Under the pieces are notes generated by a model. That model did no database searches and was not told the origin of the DNA. It saw only the letters and a program-made list of their open reading frames with translations. 64,000 nucleotides of DNA from Pararhizobium gei. GTDB taxonomy: Bacteria; Pseudomonadota; Alphaproteobacteria; Rhizobiales; Rhizobiaceae. The stretch lies in contig NZ_CP119409.1 of assembly GCF_029223885.1 (NCBI RefSeq), forward strand, positions 1,452,001 through 1,516,000, given 5' to 3'. Below are positions 35,431-45,383 of the stretch, piece after piece. Position numbers and translations under genes: made by a program. Position 1 is the stretch's first letter. The number at the start of each line of letters is the position of its first letter.

Positions 35431-35991
35431 TCAACGCTTCGCCGGTTTCCAGACCTTCGCCGGGAACCGCAGCGCCTGCTTGGCAAGCCGGCCCTTCAAA
35501 CCAAGGGCTGCGTCGCAAAGTCCCGTCACATGCCGGTTCGGTTTTGCTTCCGGCCGCAGCGCATGCAGACAGGCGGCAGCGTCTTCCGGATCCATGTAGC
35601 GTGAGAGAATGCCGAGCGTCAGCGCCGTCGACCGCCCCATGCCGCGCAGGCAATGGATGAGAAGACGCGCATCTTCAGGCAAGGTGTCGATAAAGGCGAA
35701 GCTCGCGGCGATTGCCTCCGGACTTGCGACACCGGGCTCGTCCGGGTCAGCGCTGTCGGAAAATATCAGCTCCAGATGCCGATCCTCCGGAAGGTCGATC
35801 ATCGACAGCAGTTTCGTGCCCGGAGCCCGGATGGAAATCAGATGGGTCGGCGCCCAGAGCGACCGGTTGTGACGCGCCTCGGTCTGCGATGCGACGATGA
35901 CGCGGATCGGCCAGCCGTTCGGATGAGCAGGGTTGGTGTTCAGCAGCGACGCATAAAGCGCATCCGCCTGCTTTTCAGCCGCAAGTGCCAT
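35431..35991 (-). CDS. Tyrosine phosphatase-like protein
   Basis: 186-residue protein with the cysteine phosphatase signature C-x5-R in LLIHCLRGMGRSTALTL (Cys at about residue 114). An acidic loop precedes it (LIFSDSADPDEPGVASPE). The fold matches the small dual-specificity/PTP proteins common in Rhizobiales. Cytoplasmic; substrate unknown. The Shine-Dalgarno is weak (GAGGC about 7 bases before ATG 35991). Confidence 0.8.
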   Translation of the reverse strand: MALAAEKQADALYASLLNTNPAHPNGWPIRVIVASQTEARHNRSLWAPTHLISIRAPGTKLLSMIDLPEDRHLELIFSDSADPDEPGVASPEAIAASFAFIDTLPEDARLLIHCLRGMGRSTALTLGILSRYMDPEDAAACLHALRPEAKPNRHVTGLCDAALGLKGRLAKQALRFPAKVWKPAKR

Positions 35992-36076
35992 GGGTTGCCT
36001 CGTGATTCTACCAGCGAGACCAAAATAGCGGTGAGCGCAAAAAGCTGAAAGGGTAAAAGCAGGTCTTGAAGAAGCA

Positions 36077-36094
36077 GCCGGTCGGGCGACCGGC
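36077..36094 (-). terminator. Possible terminator after the lysine-rich small gene
   Basis: GCCGGTCG-GG-CGACCGGC is a perfect 8-bp stem 6 bp past the stop of the gene at 36101. The following minus-strand bases (TGCTTCTTCAAG) are only weakly T-rich, so termination efficiency is uncertain. Confidence 0.4.
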
Positions 36095-36100
36095 GCAGTC

Positions 36101-36304
36101 TCACTTCTTTTTGCCGGCCGCCTTCTTGACCGGTTTCTGTTCGACGGGAGGCTCCTGGTTAAGCCGCAGGGCTTTCAGCAGCGCCGTTTTCTTGTTTCGC
36201 GCGATCAGTTCCGCATTGATGATGCTCAAAGCGGCCGCGGAGGTTTCGTCCTGGTTTCTGCGCACTGTAGGTTTGGGGGCGGTACTGTTGTCATTTTTTG
36301 CCAT
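36101..36304 (-). CDS. Small lysine-rich hypothetical protein
   Basis: 67-residue basic protein (starts AKNDNSTAPKPTVRRNQDE, ends VKKAAGKKK) with a central helix TSAAALSIINAELIARNKKT. A basic Lys/Ala tail of this kind recalls histone-like or ribosome-associated proteins, but no family is recognised. It lies near the small membrane protein gene on the same strand. Likely real because the composition is protein-like and the frame is clean, but short. Confidence 0.55.
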   Translation of the reverse strand: MAKNDNSTAPKPTVRRNQDETSAAALSIINAELIARNKKTALLKALRLNQEPPVEQKPVKKAAGKKK

Positions 36305-36366
36305 CGACAGGTGAACTCGCTTTGACAGTTGCAGGGGATAGGCGGGAGATTGCTCTCCCGGCCAAA

Positions 36367-36534
36367 TTAAAACACGGCGAGATATTTCAACAGCGAAATA
36401 ATACCGATGATAATCACGATCACCCGGACGATTTGCTTGGCGCGGGCGTCGATCGGCAGCCGTGCGACGAGATAGAGAACAAGCACAATGACGAGAAAAG
36501 TAATGAGAATACTGATAAGCATGGATGAAGCCAT
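36367..36534 (-). CDS. Thivi_2564-type small membrane protein
   Basis: 55-residue protein, very hydrophobic, with two membrane segments (LISILITFLVIVLVLYLVA and VRVIVIIIGIISLLKYLAVF) linked by RLPIDARAKQI. The arrangement matches the Thivi_2564 family of tiny inner-membrane proteins of unknown function. Its start ATG at 36534 follows GGAATAA, with GGA 4-6 bases before it. A second ATG four codons in is possible. Confidence 0.75.
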   Translation of the reverse strand: MASSMLISILITFLVIVLVLYLVARLPIDARAKQIVRVIVIIIGIISLLKYLAVF

Positions 36535-36652
36535 TTATTCCACTCCGTAAAGACGACGCATTGCCGCTTTGGTATTATATAGGGCAGCTCGCGGACAAAA
36601 GAAGCGGCAGGGTTGTAGGAAACCGCTCCTGACTGACTGTCTCTCGCTGCTT

Positions 36653-37693
<1,041 letters not shown>

Positions 37694-37754
37694 CGGGCGG
37701 GTCCTTTGTTCGGGGTTGTTTCCTTTACCATGCCAGACTGAGCATGCGGCGCGT

Positions 37755-37915
37755 AACCCCCCTCTGTCACTTCGTGACATCTCCCCCACAAGGGGGGAGA
37801 TTGGCCGCGAAGATCATGCGTCCCTTACAATAGGCCAATGAGCAACGGGCCGACGATGGAAAAGAATGATCTCCCCCCTTGTGGGGGAGATGTCGCGCAG
37901 TGACAGAGGGGGGTA
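37755..37915. repeat. Palindromic intergenic mosaic repeat (RIME-like), copy 2
   Basis: CCCCCCTCTGTCACTTCGTGACATCTCCCCCAC-type arm at 37757-37802 and its inverted counterpart at 37870-37915, about 67 bp apart. Each arm has an inner hairpin (GTCACTTCGTGAC; CTCCCCCACAAGGGGGGAG). It fills much of the 355-bp divergent gap between alcohol dehydrogenase and aminotransferase; nothing else is seen in that gap apart from presumed promoters. Confidence 0.8.
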
Positions 37916-38048
37916 AACTCTCCTCAAAGACGGAGCTCGGAAACAGCCGCGATTGCCGCCATGACTTTTTTTGATGTATCCATCACCCCCGTTTCTCGAT
38001 TTCCCGGCTAAGGCGAATAGGATAGAACCGGACAAACAGGAGACTGCC

Positions 38049-38948
38049 ATGACCGTCGATACATCCGCCCGCAGCGCCACCTGGACCTATGTCGATGGCG
38101 AGTGGCTGTCCGGCAATCCCAAACTGATAGGCCCCACCTCGCATGCCATGTGGCTGGGATCGACGGTGTTCGACGGCGCCCGCTGGTTCGACGGGATTGC
38201 GCCGGACCTCGATCTCCACTGCCAGCGCGTCAACCGCTCGGCGCTCGCGCTCGGTCTTGAGCCCGTGGTGTCCGCGCAGGATATCGAGGCGCTCGCCTGG
38301 GAGGGCGTCAAGAAATTCGACGGCGCCACCGCCCTCTACATCAAGCCGATGTACTGGGGCGAGCACGGCATGCCCGGCAGCGTCGTCGCCGTCGATCCGG
38401 ACTCGACCCGCTTCGCGCTCTGCCTGTTCGAGGCCCCCATGGGCGAAGGGCCTGCAGGCACGGGCGGCCAGTCGCTCACCCTGTCTCCCTTCCGCCGCCC
38501 GACCATCGAAAGCATGCCGACCGACGCCAAGGCCGGCTGCCTTTATCCCAACAATGCCCGCATCCTGATGGAAGCCCGCAAGCGCGGCTTCTCCAACGCT
38601 CTGGTCCGCGACATGCTCGGCAACATCGCCGAAACCGGCTCCTCCAACGTGTTCATGGTCAGGGACGGCGTCGTCTATACCCCCGCCGCCAACCGCACCT
38701 TTTTGGCCGGCATCACCCGCACCCGCGTCATCGCCCTCCTGCGCGACGCCGGCTTCGCGGTGGTCGAGACAAGCCTCACCCTCTCCGACTTCGAAGCCGC
38801 CGACGAGATCTTCACCTCCGGCAATTACTCAAAGGTCGTCCCCGTCACCCGGCTGGAAGACCGCGACCTGCAACCCGGCCCAGTCGCGGCGAAGGCGAAG
38901 GATCTGTACATGGACTGGGCGCATTCGGAGGGTGGGCAGGATTTGTGA
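38049..38948 (+). CDS. Branched-chain amino-acid aminotransferase-like protein (class IV)
   Basis: 299-residue PLP enzyme of fold type IV. The PLP lysine is in MPTDAKAGCLYPNNARILME (about residue 163). The EAGSSNVF-like phosphate-binding block reads NIAETGSSNVFMVRDG, and FLAGITRTRVIALLRDAG follows. This places it with IlvE-type aminotransferases, though D-amino acid or (R)-amine transaminases share the fold. The start at 38049 follows CAGGAGACTGCC (AGGAG 6-7 bases upstream). Confidence 0.85.
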   Translation: MTVDTSARSATWTYVDGEWLSGNPKLIGPTSHAMWLGSTVFDGARWFDGIAPDLDLHCQRVNRSALALGLEPVVSAQDIEALAWEGVKKFDGATALYIKPMYWGEHGMPGSVVAVDPDSTRFALCLFEAPMGEGPAGTGGQSLTLSPFRRPTIESMPTDAKAGCLYPNNARILMEARKRGFSNALVRDMLGNIAETGSSNVFMVRDGVVYTPAANRTFLAGITRTRVIALLRDAGFAVVETSLTLSDFEAADEIFTSGNYSKVVPVTRLEDRDLQPGPVAAKAKDLYMDWAHSEGGQDL

Positions 38949-39060
38949 GGGGGAGCAGGTCGGCCATCCGCGGGGTGCGGGTGGCTTTTTGCTGCTGTTG
39001 GAAGGGCGGGTGCATTCGACCCGAAGCGGCAATACGCTAAAACTGCACTGCACCTGACCT

Positions 39061-39126
39061 TTGCACCGTGCAAGCTATTGAGATTGCAGGGCTGGAAAAG
39101 TGGTGCATAAATCTTGATTTATGCAC
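39061..39126. promoter_or_regulatory. Two dyads upstream of the DNA methyltransferase gene
   Basis: TTGCAC-C-GTGCAA (39061-39073) and GTGCATAAAT-CTTG-ATTTATGCAC (39103-39126) are both perfect. They lie 53-118 bp before the methyltransferase start, where control sites of R-M systems are often found. No controller (C) protein gene is visible, so methyltransferase autoregulation or a host factor is possible. Also marks the left edge of the AT-rich island. Confidence 0.4.
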
Positions 39127-39178
39127 ATGACAGGAAAAACGCTTTATCATAAAGCATTCAAGAAATTGGTCTGTACCC

Positions 39179-40474
39179 GTGCTGTCAAATCTCAAAACTC
39201 TTCGAGACACCTCGTTCAAAGCTATTGCGGTAGAGCGTCTACCAACCAATACCACCACCCGTGCCCATGCCGTCCATAGGTGGTTCAACTTCATTGCGGG
39301 ATTTTCTCCCGAACTTGTAAATGCCTGCGTTGAGATGACCGGACAAGCGCCTCGCCGAGAAATGCGTCTTCTCGATCCGTTCTCCGGCTGTGGAACGGCA
39401 CCAGTAGCTGCACGCCTTATCGGTATCTCAGCTGCCGCCTACGATCCCCATCCATTTTTCGCTGTCATAAGCGAAGCAAAAGCCAACAGCGCACATTACT
39501 GGTCTGATCTTCCTAGAATTCAAACCGCGATTGAGCGTGGGATCGGGGACCAACCAGTCGAGCATTCTCCACTATCTGACTCCGCGATTGCATTTTTAAG
39601 CAAATTGGTTGAACCAAAAGCGCTTTCGGCTCTCAATTCTGCAAGGGTAGAGCTTGAAAATGATGGCCTTTCAAATAATCCGCTAGCCATACTTATCTTA
39701 TCTCGGATTTTGGACCACTGCTGTTCTGCCGCCACAGACGGAATTTATAAAGCACCCACATCATCAAAGAAGCCGCTGTCTCCTAAAGATGCTTTAGCCA
39801 GAGTAATGTCTATTATTTTATCAGATCACGTTGACGCTACCACTAACGGCACTGATATTCAGATATATGCTCGCTCATCAGAATCAATGACAGAGCAGGA
39901 AGATAGTTCAATAGATATAGTTGTAACTTCGCCGCCGTATCTAAACAATTTCGATTTTGCTGAAATGACCAGAATGTATTTGTATTTCTGGAAAATGGCA
40001 TCATCTTGGTCGGATATTTCGAACAAGGTGCGGTCTCAACTTGTTGTAAATACAACAACTGCGCTCAAAGGCCACAAGCCGCTGCAGCAACATTACCGCG
40101 ATAGCTTGCCAATCTCTGTGCGTCAAGCGGCCGATAAGGTAGTCACGACACTCGTAGCCCGCCGCAAAGAAAAGGCTGGAAAAAAAGAGTATGACTTTTT
40201 GATATACCCGTACCTGAGCCAAATGCAAAAGGTGCTGGCTGAAACATATCGTACTCTAAAATCAGGTGCCCCATTCCATATGATGGTTTCAGACGCGGCA
40301 CTTTACGGTGTTCATGTTCCCGCACCTCAATGGCTCGCTGAAATCATGATCGAGATTGGATTTCAGGACGTCCAATGCGAAATGATACGTCCTCGCGGTC
40401 ACCGATGGATTTTAGACAAAAGAGCTGGATCAGATGAAGGTCTTGGCGAGTACTACATTTTTGGGGTCGCGTAA
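39179..40474 (+). CDS. DNA methyltransferase of a type II R-M system
   Basis: 431-residue SAM-dependent DNA methyltransferase. Motif I is LLDPFSGCGTAPVAARLIG (about residues 65-83) and the catalytic motif IV is VVTSPPYLNNFDF (about 250-262). The TSPPY form suggests N4-cytosine modification, though N6-adenine is possible. Motif I precedes motif IV. The next gene overlaps by one base (TAATG) and looks like the partner endonuclease. The region is AT-rich with codon use unlike its neighbours, pointing to horizontal transfer. The GTG start at 39179 has no clear Shine-Dalgarno. Confidence 0.85.
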   Translation: MLSNLKTLRDTSFKAIAVERLPTNTTTRAHAVHRWFNFIAGFSPELVNACVEMTGQAPRREMRLLDPFSGCGTAPVAARLIGISAAAYDPHPFFAVISEAKANSAHYWSDLPRIQTAIERGIGDQPVEHSPLSDSAIAFLSKLVEPKALSALNSARVELENDGLSNNPLAILILSRILDHCCSAATDGIYKAPTSSKKPLSPKDALARVMSIILSDHVDATTNGTDIQIYARSSESMTEQEDSSIDIVVTSPPYLNNFDFAEMTRMYLYFWKMASSWSDISNKVRSQLVVNTTTALKGHKPLQQHYRDSLPISVRQAADKVVTTLVARRKEKAGKKEYDFLIYPYLSQMQKVLAETYRTLKSGAPFHMMVSDAALYGVHVPAPQWLAEIMIEIGFQDVQCEMIRPRGHRWILDKRAGSDEGLGEYYIFGVA

Positions 40475-41477
40475 TGCATACTCTATACCAGCTTGCCGAT
40501 GCTGAAATTCGAAACTGCATCTCGGATTATCTCGTCTTTGCCGAAGCGACTAATGGTTTTACCAATGTGTCGGAAGAGGCAGTTGATACTGTTAGAAAAG
40601 CCGTAATCCTTCTTGCGGGCATCAATTCATCAACACAAGACACCTCACCAAAAGCGGTGGTGCTTGAATGGGAACGCCGTCGTGCAGTCCCGCTTGATGT
40701 TGAAGCTGGAATTACCGCGGGTGTTTATACAAATATTCGCGGAGCTGGCATGCGATATCTTGAAGAAATTAAAGCCGGAACAGACGGATTTACTGTTTGG
40801 ACGCCGGCTTTCATAAAGGCGAACCCTCACACATTACCGCTACTCCAACACTTAGCCGGAATATTCAGTAAAGCGGCTCTAATCAAACAGATAGGTAGCG
40901 TTTCCGACAATAATATATCGGTCCGGCATCGAAACGATTAGCAGAAATTTTAACTCAAAGAGTTGACGCCCAAAATATTCGGGAGGGCGAAATCTTACAG
41001 CGCCTAGAGTCTACGCTAGAGGGGATCGTGCGCGACCTAATTGGCCGTGTCATGCTTGAGTCAATAGTTGAAAGCGCATTGATTCGCGCTCAGGTGACCT
41101 TCAAGCGTGAGAACGAATATGCCAATTTGAGTGGGGTTGTTTATGATATACGTGCAGATTTTGTTGTTCCTGACGAAATTTCCCCGTTAGCATTTATTGA
41201 GGTTCGCAAATCTTCCTCACGACACGCCTCTCTATATGCAAAAGATAAGATGTTTTCTGCGATAAATTGGAAAGGTAAACATCGAGAAATGCTTGCAATT
41301 TTAGTTGTAGATGGAGATTGGACCTCTGAGACACTACGCGTAATGGCAAATGTATTCGATTATGTCGTTCCGCTGCGACACGTCAATGAGCTCGCAACTT
41401 CAATTTCCGACTATGTCTCTGGTGATAAAACGAAACTTAAATGGATAATTGATTTCAAAATATCCCCCGCCCAATAG
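40474..41477 (+). pseudogene. Restriction endonuclease gene with an apparent frameshift
   Basis: The first frame runs from ATG 40474 to TAG at 40941 (155 codons). A second frame continues to 41477 and reads back open to about 40912. Adding one base within TCGGTCCGG (about 40918-40925) joins them as NNIS-GPASKRLAEILTQRV, giving one protein of about 334 residues. The C-terminal half contains YDIRADFVVPDEISPLAFIEVRKSS, a PD-(D/E)xK-like nuclease core. It follows the methyltransferase directly. The lesion is either real inactivation or a sequencing error. No family name recognised with certainty. Confidence 0.75.
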
Positions 41478-41617
41478 CAGCGGGGATTGATCGCATAATT
41501 GGTATTATCTGATCGATGACCGCAACTGTTGCATAGCTGTAATATGCATTCCCCGGAAAATCTCCAACCCACCCAAAACACGCCTTGAGCCTGCCCCCCT
41601 TCAAAGGCTATCTGATG

Positions 41618-41637
41618 CCAACCCAACCCAACCCAAC
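41618..41637. repeat. Short tandem repeat, four CCAAC units
   Basis: CCAAC is repeated four times without interruption at 41618-41637, then CCC. It lies 33 bp before the MYG1-like start, at the right edge of the AT-rich R-M island. Confidence 0.7.
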
Positions 41638-41669
41638 CCCACTCCCACAAAACCCAAGGCGCATCCGGC

Positions 41670-42605
41670 ATGACCCCAGACTTCCTCGTCACCCATTCCG
41701 GTGGCTTCCATGCCGATGAGCTTTTGTCGAGCGTCGTCCTCACCCGGCTTTTCCCGCTGGCGCGCATCGTTCGCAGCCGGGCGCCGGACTGGATTTCGCC
41801 AGGCACCGATCGCATCATCTATGATGTCGGCGGCGCCTATGATGCCGGGGCGCGGATCTTCGATCACCACCAGCGCGGCGCACCGTTGCGGGAGGATGGT
41901 CAACCCTACAGTTCGTTCGGATTGATCTGGAAGCATTTCGGCCGGGATTATCTCGCCGCTTCCGGTGTTCCGGAAGGGCATGTCGAGGATCTCCATGCCT
42001 CGTTCGACGCCGGCTTCGTGCTGCCGGTCGATCTGACGGACAATGGTGCGCTCAGCCCGTCGGTGGCGGGTCTCTTGGGCGGGCTCACCTTGCCGGTGCT
42101 GCTGGAGACCCTGACGCCTGTTTTCGACGAAACCGATCCGGAAGCAGGCGACCGCGCCTTTGACGCGGCCTTGGTGATCGCCCGCAGCTTCGTCGAGGCG
42201 CGGATCGGCAAGAGTGCCGCGAAATTGCGCGCCGAGGCGCTGGTGCACCGGGCCATCATGGACGCAGGCGAGGGACGGATTCTGGAATTGCCGATGGGCA
42301 TGCCGTTCCGTCCGGCCATCGTCAAGGCGGGCGCCGATCAGCTGCTGTTCGTCGTCCACCCGCGCGACAGGGACTGGTGCCTGACCACCATCCGCCGCGC
42401 CGACGAAGGTTTTGAAAACCGCGCCGATCTGCCGGCCGCCTGGGCGGGTCTGACCAATGGCGATCTGGAGGCCGCCTGCGGGGTGGCAGGCGCAAGCTTC
42501 TGCCACAACGGCCGCTTCGTCGCCGCCGCCAAGACCCGCGAGGCGGCGCTTGCCATGGCCGCGCTTGCGGTGAACGAGGCTGTTTCCCTTGAGGTGGCCC
42601 AATAG
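41670..42605 (+). CDS. MYG1-family metal-dependent hydrolase
   Basis: 311-residue protein of the MYG1/UPF0160 family in the DHH-like phosphoesterase group. The N-terminal VTHSGGFHADELLSSVVLTR supplies metal-binding histidine and aspartate, DVGGAYDAGARIFDHHQRG carries the DHH-like motif, and the C-terminal CLTTIRRADEGFENRADLPAAW block is conserved. Eukaryotic MYG1 is a 3'-5' RNA exonuclease; the bacterial role is unproven. Length is normal. Located just right of the R-M island. Confidence 0.85.
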   Translation: MTPDFLVTHSGGFHADELLSSVVLTRLFPLARIVRSRAPDWISPGTDRIIYDVGGAYDAGARIFDHHQRGAPLREDGQPYSSFGLIWKHFGRDYLAASGVPEGHVEDLHASFDAGFVLPVDLTDNGALSPSVAGLLGGLTLPVLLETLTPVFDETDPEAGDRAFDAALVIARSFVEARIGKSAAKLRAEALVHRAIMDAGEGRILELPMGMPFRPAIVKAGADQLLFVVHPRDRDWCLTTIRRADEGFENRADLPAAWAGLTNGDLEAACGVAGASFCHNGRFVAAAKTREAALAMAALAVNEAVSLEVAQ

Positions 42606-42840
42606 GAAGCGCAGCAAGCCCTCGGCTCCTTCGTTCGCATCGCTCCCCCTTGCCTCGCCAAGTGACGCCACCGGCAATCAGCGGTGTAGTCAGACCTCTC
42701 AGGAAGAAGGCGCGTGGCGGACCCTGCATGCGTCCTTCTTGCTTTTGAAGGTCGCCGCAGCAAGCCGACAATCTTATCTTTCATAGGATATGATTCTCAA
42801 CGATTATCCCTTAGGTTGCAGCCGAAACGACGGAGGCTGC

Positions 42841-43221
42841 ATGCCGCAATATCAGGGCAGACCGGACTATCCCTACGGCTTGTCGCCGCTGCGGCCGCAA
42901 TTTCGCAATCGTTGGTCTCAGATCATTGCCGGGTCGAACCTCGTCTGCATGGGTATCTCCCTTTTCGTGCACGCAACCGTCTGGCCGGTGAATCGGCTTG
43001 CGCTGCTTGTTGTTTTGCCGGGGCTGCTGGGTATAACGCTTGCTTTCGCTCCCGATCCGCCGGTCCTGGTTTCTCGTATGGCAAAGCGCATGACCGCTGC
43101 GGGTTGTGCGGTCGGCACGTTCGCCGGCGGTTTGCTTGCCCCGATGATCCTTGTCGTTCCCGCCATGCTCGCGCTGGCCGTCGCCATCGGCTGGTGGATG
43201 GAGGGTCGAAGCAATGATTGA
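42841..43221 (+). CDS. Small membrane protein upstream of the ICMT-like gene
   Basis: 126-residue protein with three likely membrane segments (about residues 25-45, 50-66 and 90-117) and a proline/tyrosine-rich N-terminus (PQYQGRPDYPYGLSPLRPQF). The start at 42841 has GGAGG 4 bases upstream; an upstream in-frame ATG at 42790 lacks one. Its stop overlaps the next gene by 8 bp. No family recognised. Confidence 0.6.
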   Translation: MPQYQGRPDYPYGLSPLRPQFRNRWSQIIAGSNLVCMGISLFVHATVWPVNRLALLVVLPGLLGITLAFAPDPPVLVSRMAKRMTAAGCAVGTFAGGLLAPMILVVPAMLALAVAIGWWMEGRSND

Positions 43222-44515
43222 TGGATATCCGGGCGTCGACCTGATTGCGCTCGCGCGGGCAGCGTTGTTGCTCGGTCCAGTTGGCGGGACGATGTTGCTG
43301 CTGATCCTCCTTCCGCCCACTCCGCGACAGGCGACTGCGGCGCTGCTCGGCGGCCTTTGGCAACTGCCGGCACTTCTCGTTCTCAACATGGCTGCACAAG
43401 GCTTCGACTGGTGGCGTTTTCAGCCTGATGCCATTGCTGTTTTAGGATTTCCGGTCGATCTGTGGATTGGCTGGTCCATCCTCTGGGGCCCGATGGCTGT
43501 GATCTTGTCGCGGCGTGTCCCGCCCGTGTTGATGATCATCACGTTCGTTGCTGTCGATATAGTCTCGATGCCTCTTCTGGAGCCGCTGGTTGTGCTGGGC
43601 AGAAGCTGGTTGGTTGGCGAGGCCGCGGGTATTCTGTTCTGTCTTTTGCCGTGTCTGGTTCTTGCGCGGTTGACGGAGACCGACAGCAAGCCGGTTGTAA
43701 GGACCTGCTTTCACGGTCTCGGCTGGGGCGGCTACATGCTTCTGGTTTTGCCCGCCTGCGTGCTGGCGTGGGAGGGCAGGGACTACATCGCCGTGCTGGA
43801 ATCTGCATCGGCTTTACGCTGGATCGGTGCCTTGACGATCGGGCTGCCTTGCCTGCTCATCGGTTGGGCTGCGGCGCATGAATTCGCGCTCGTCGGACGT
43901 GGCACGCCCGTTCCTTATGATCCGCCGAAAAGGGTGGTGACCAGCGGCCCCTACGCGTCGATCGCAAACCCCATGCAGATCACCTCCGCGCTCGTAATGG
44001 CCTCGCTTGCCATTCTCACCGGTTCCACCGCCACATGGGCGATACCCGTGACATTCCTGATCTTCGACGGCATTTTCGCCGCTTGGTACAATCGCACCCA
44101 CATCGCGCTTGCCATGCCGGAAGACTGGGCCGAGTACCGGGCCGCCGTGCGGGATTGGGTTCCGCGCGGCAGGCCGTATATCGCGCGTACGGCAACACTG
44201 CATTTCCCCGATTCCGGCCAGGATTCCAGGCTGCTTGCCTGGTTGATGCGGCATGCTGCCGAGGGCTTGGTGATAGAAACGGCACCGGTGCGCCCCACGC
44301 TGGCGCGTCATCGTTTGCGCTACGTCAGCAGTGACGCCGATTTGAATGCCACTGGCACAGCGGCGCTCGGCCGCGCGCTGGAGCATCTTGGCGGGATATC
44401 AGCCCTTGCAGGTTGGGTATTACGTCTGCCCGGGATCAATCAACTGGCAGAACTGGCTTCGTTGTTGCTGCCTGTTCGACGGATCGTGATGATGATAGCG
44501 CAAGTGGCGCGTTAG
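43214..44515 (+). CDS. Membrane methyltransferase-like protein with DCC-like tail
   Basis: 433-residue polytopic protein. Residues 1-230 form about six to seven membrane segments. A isoprenylcysteine carboxyl methyltransferase/PEMT-like core follows: KRVVTSGPYASIANPMQIT (the GPYxxxxNPM SAM-binding hallmark, about residues 238-256). The last 90 residues (GRALEHLGGISALAGWVLRLPG) resemble the end of DCC/DUF393 thiol-disulfide oxidoreductases, but the N-terminal DxxC part of that domain is not seen. Coupled by overlap to the membrane protein upstream. Substrate unknown. Confidence 0.6.
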   Translation: MIDGYPGVDLIALARAALLLGPVGGTMLLLILLPPTPRQATAALLGGLWQLPALLVLNMAAQGFDWWRFQPDAIAVLGFPVDLWIGWSILWGPMAVILSRRVPPVLMIITFVAVDIVSMPLLEPLVVLGRSWLVGEAAGILFCLLPCLVLARLTETDSKPVVRTCFHGLGWGGYMLLVLPACVLAWEGRDYIAVLESASALRWIGALTIGLPCLLIGWAAAHEFALVGRGTPVPYDPPKRVVTSGPYASIANPMQITSALVMASLAILTGSTATWAIPVTFLIFDGIFAAWYNRTHIALAMPEDWAEYRAAVRDWVPRGRPYIARTATLHFPDSGQDSRLLAWLMRHAAEGLVIETAPVRPTLARHRLRYVSSDADLNATGTAALGRALEHLGGISALAGWVLRLPGINQLAELASLLLPVRRIVMMIAQVAR

Positions 44516-44564
44516 TCGGCCAGCAGTGCAGTGGTCTCCGTTTCGCATATGGTGCAAAGCGTCG

Positions 44565-45383
44565 CTATTCCTTCTTCGCCTCCGCCACCGGCGTCGCCCC
44601 CTCCGTCGTCAGCGCGAATTCCTTCATCTCCTCGCCCGTCAGATAATACAGCCGGTCCGGCGGCGTTTCCAGCGCGTGCAGCCAGACGCCGGGCTTGATG
44701 CCCATCTCGGCGAGATGGCGGGTGACGTCGGCGGTGGTGCGCTGGGCCTCCGACATCGCGCGCTCGGGCGAGAGTTTTTCCTTCGAGCCGTTGAAAACCT
44801 GATGCACGCCGATAACGGCATCCGTCTCGGCGGTGCGGCCGATGCCGCCGGCCATGACGATCGGGCAGGAGGAGGCGCAGAGCGCGCCGCTGGCGACCCG
44901 TGTGTCGAGCTTTTTCTCGCGGATCAGCGTCGACATGGCGAGCGCATCGCCGACGGCGCCGCCGGGGGAGTTGAGCTGGACGGTCTTCACATATTCGCCG
45001 CGTGCCTCGATTTCGCTGGCGAAGCGCGCTGCCGCCCCGGGGTCGATCGCGCCTTCGGCAAGCAAAATACCGCCCGGTTTCAGTTCGAAGCGGATCGCCT
45101 GTTTCAGCGTCTCCGGATCGGCCGTCACGTCGGAGGGCGCGTTCTGCGGCTCGCCCTCGGTCAGCGCCGGCGGCAGCACCGGCACGGCTTGCGGCTGCAT
45201 CGGGTCGAAGCCGGGCAGCTGCGGGTTCGCCGTGCCGAGCTCCCGCCAGTCAATGACGATGAAGACCAGCGAGGTCACCAGCAGCCCGTGGAAAAAGTGC
45301 CGCATCATCATGCCGTCGTCGACCGACAAGGCATAGGCTTTCAGCCGCTGGCCGAAACTCAGCAGCTGCGTGCGGTCCATCAT
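44565..45383 (-). CDS. Membrane-anchored ClpP/crotonase-fold periplasmic protein
   Basis: 272-residue protein with one N-terminal membrane anchor (HFFHGLLVTSLVFIVIDW, about residues 29-46). The C-terminal ClpP-like domain contains LNSPGGAVGDALAMSTLIRE, the oxyanion loop, and ALCASSCPIVMAGG with a serine where the nucleophile of ClpP/SppA-type proteases lies, then a histidine in IGVHQVFNGS. It matches COG3904-type predicted periplasmic proteins. Overlaps the upstream gene by 4 bp, so the two are probably one functional unit. Confidence 0.75.
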   Translation of the reverse strand: MMDRTQLLSFGQRLKAYALSVDDGMMMRHFFHGLLVTSLVFIVIDWRELGTANPQLPGFDPMQPQAVPVLPPALTEGEPQNAPSDVTADPETLKQAIRFELKPGGILLAEGAIDPGAAARFASEIEARGEYVKTVQLNSPGGAVGDALAMSTLIREKKLDTRVASGALCASSCPIVMAGGIGRTAETDAVIGVHQVFNGSKEKLSPERAMSEAQRTTADVTRHLAEMGIKPGVWLHALETPPDRLYYLTGEEMKEFALTTEGATPVAEAKKE

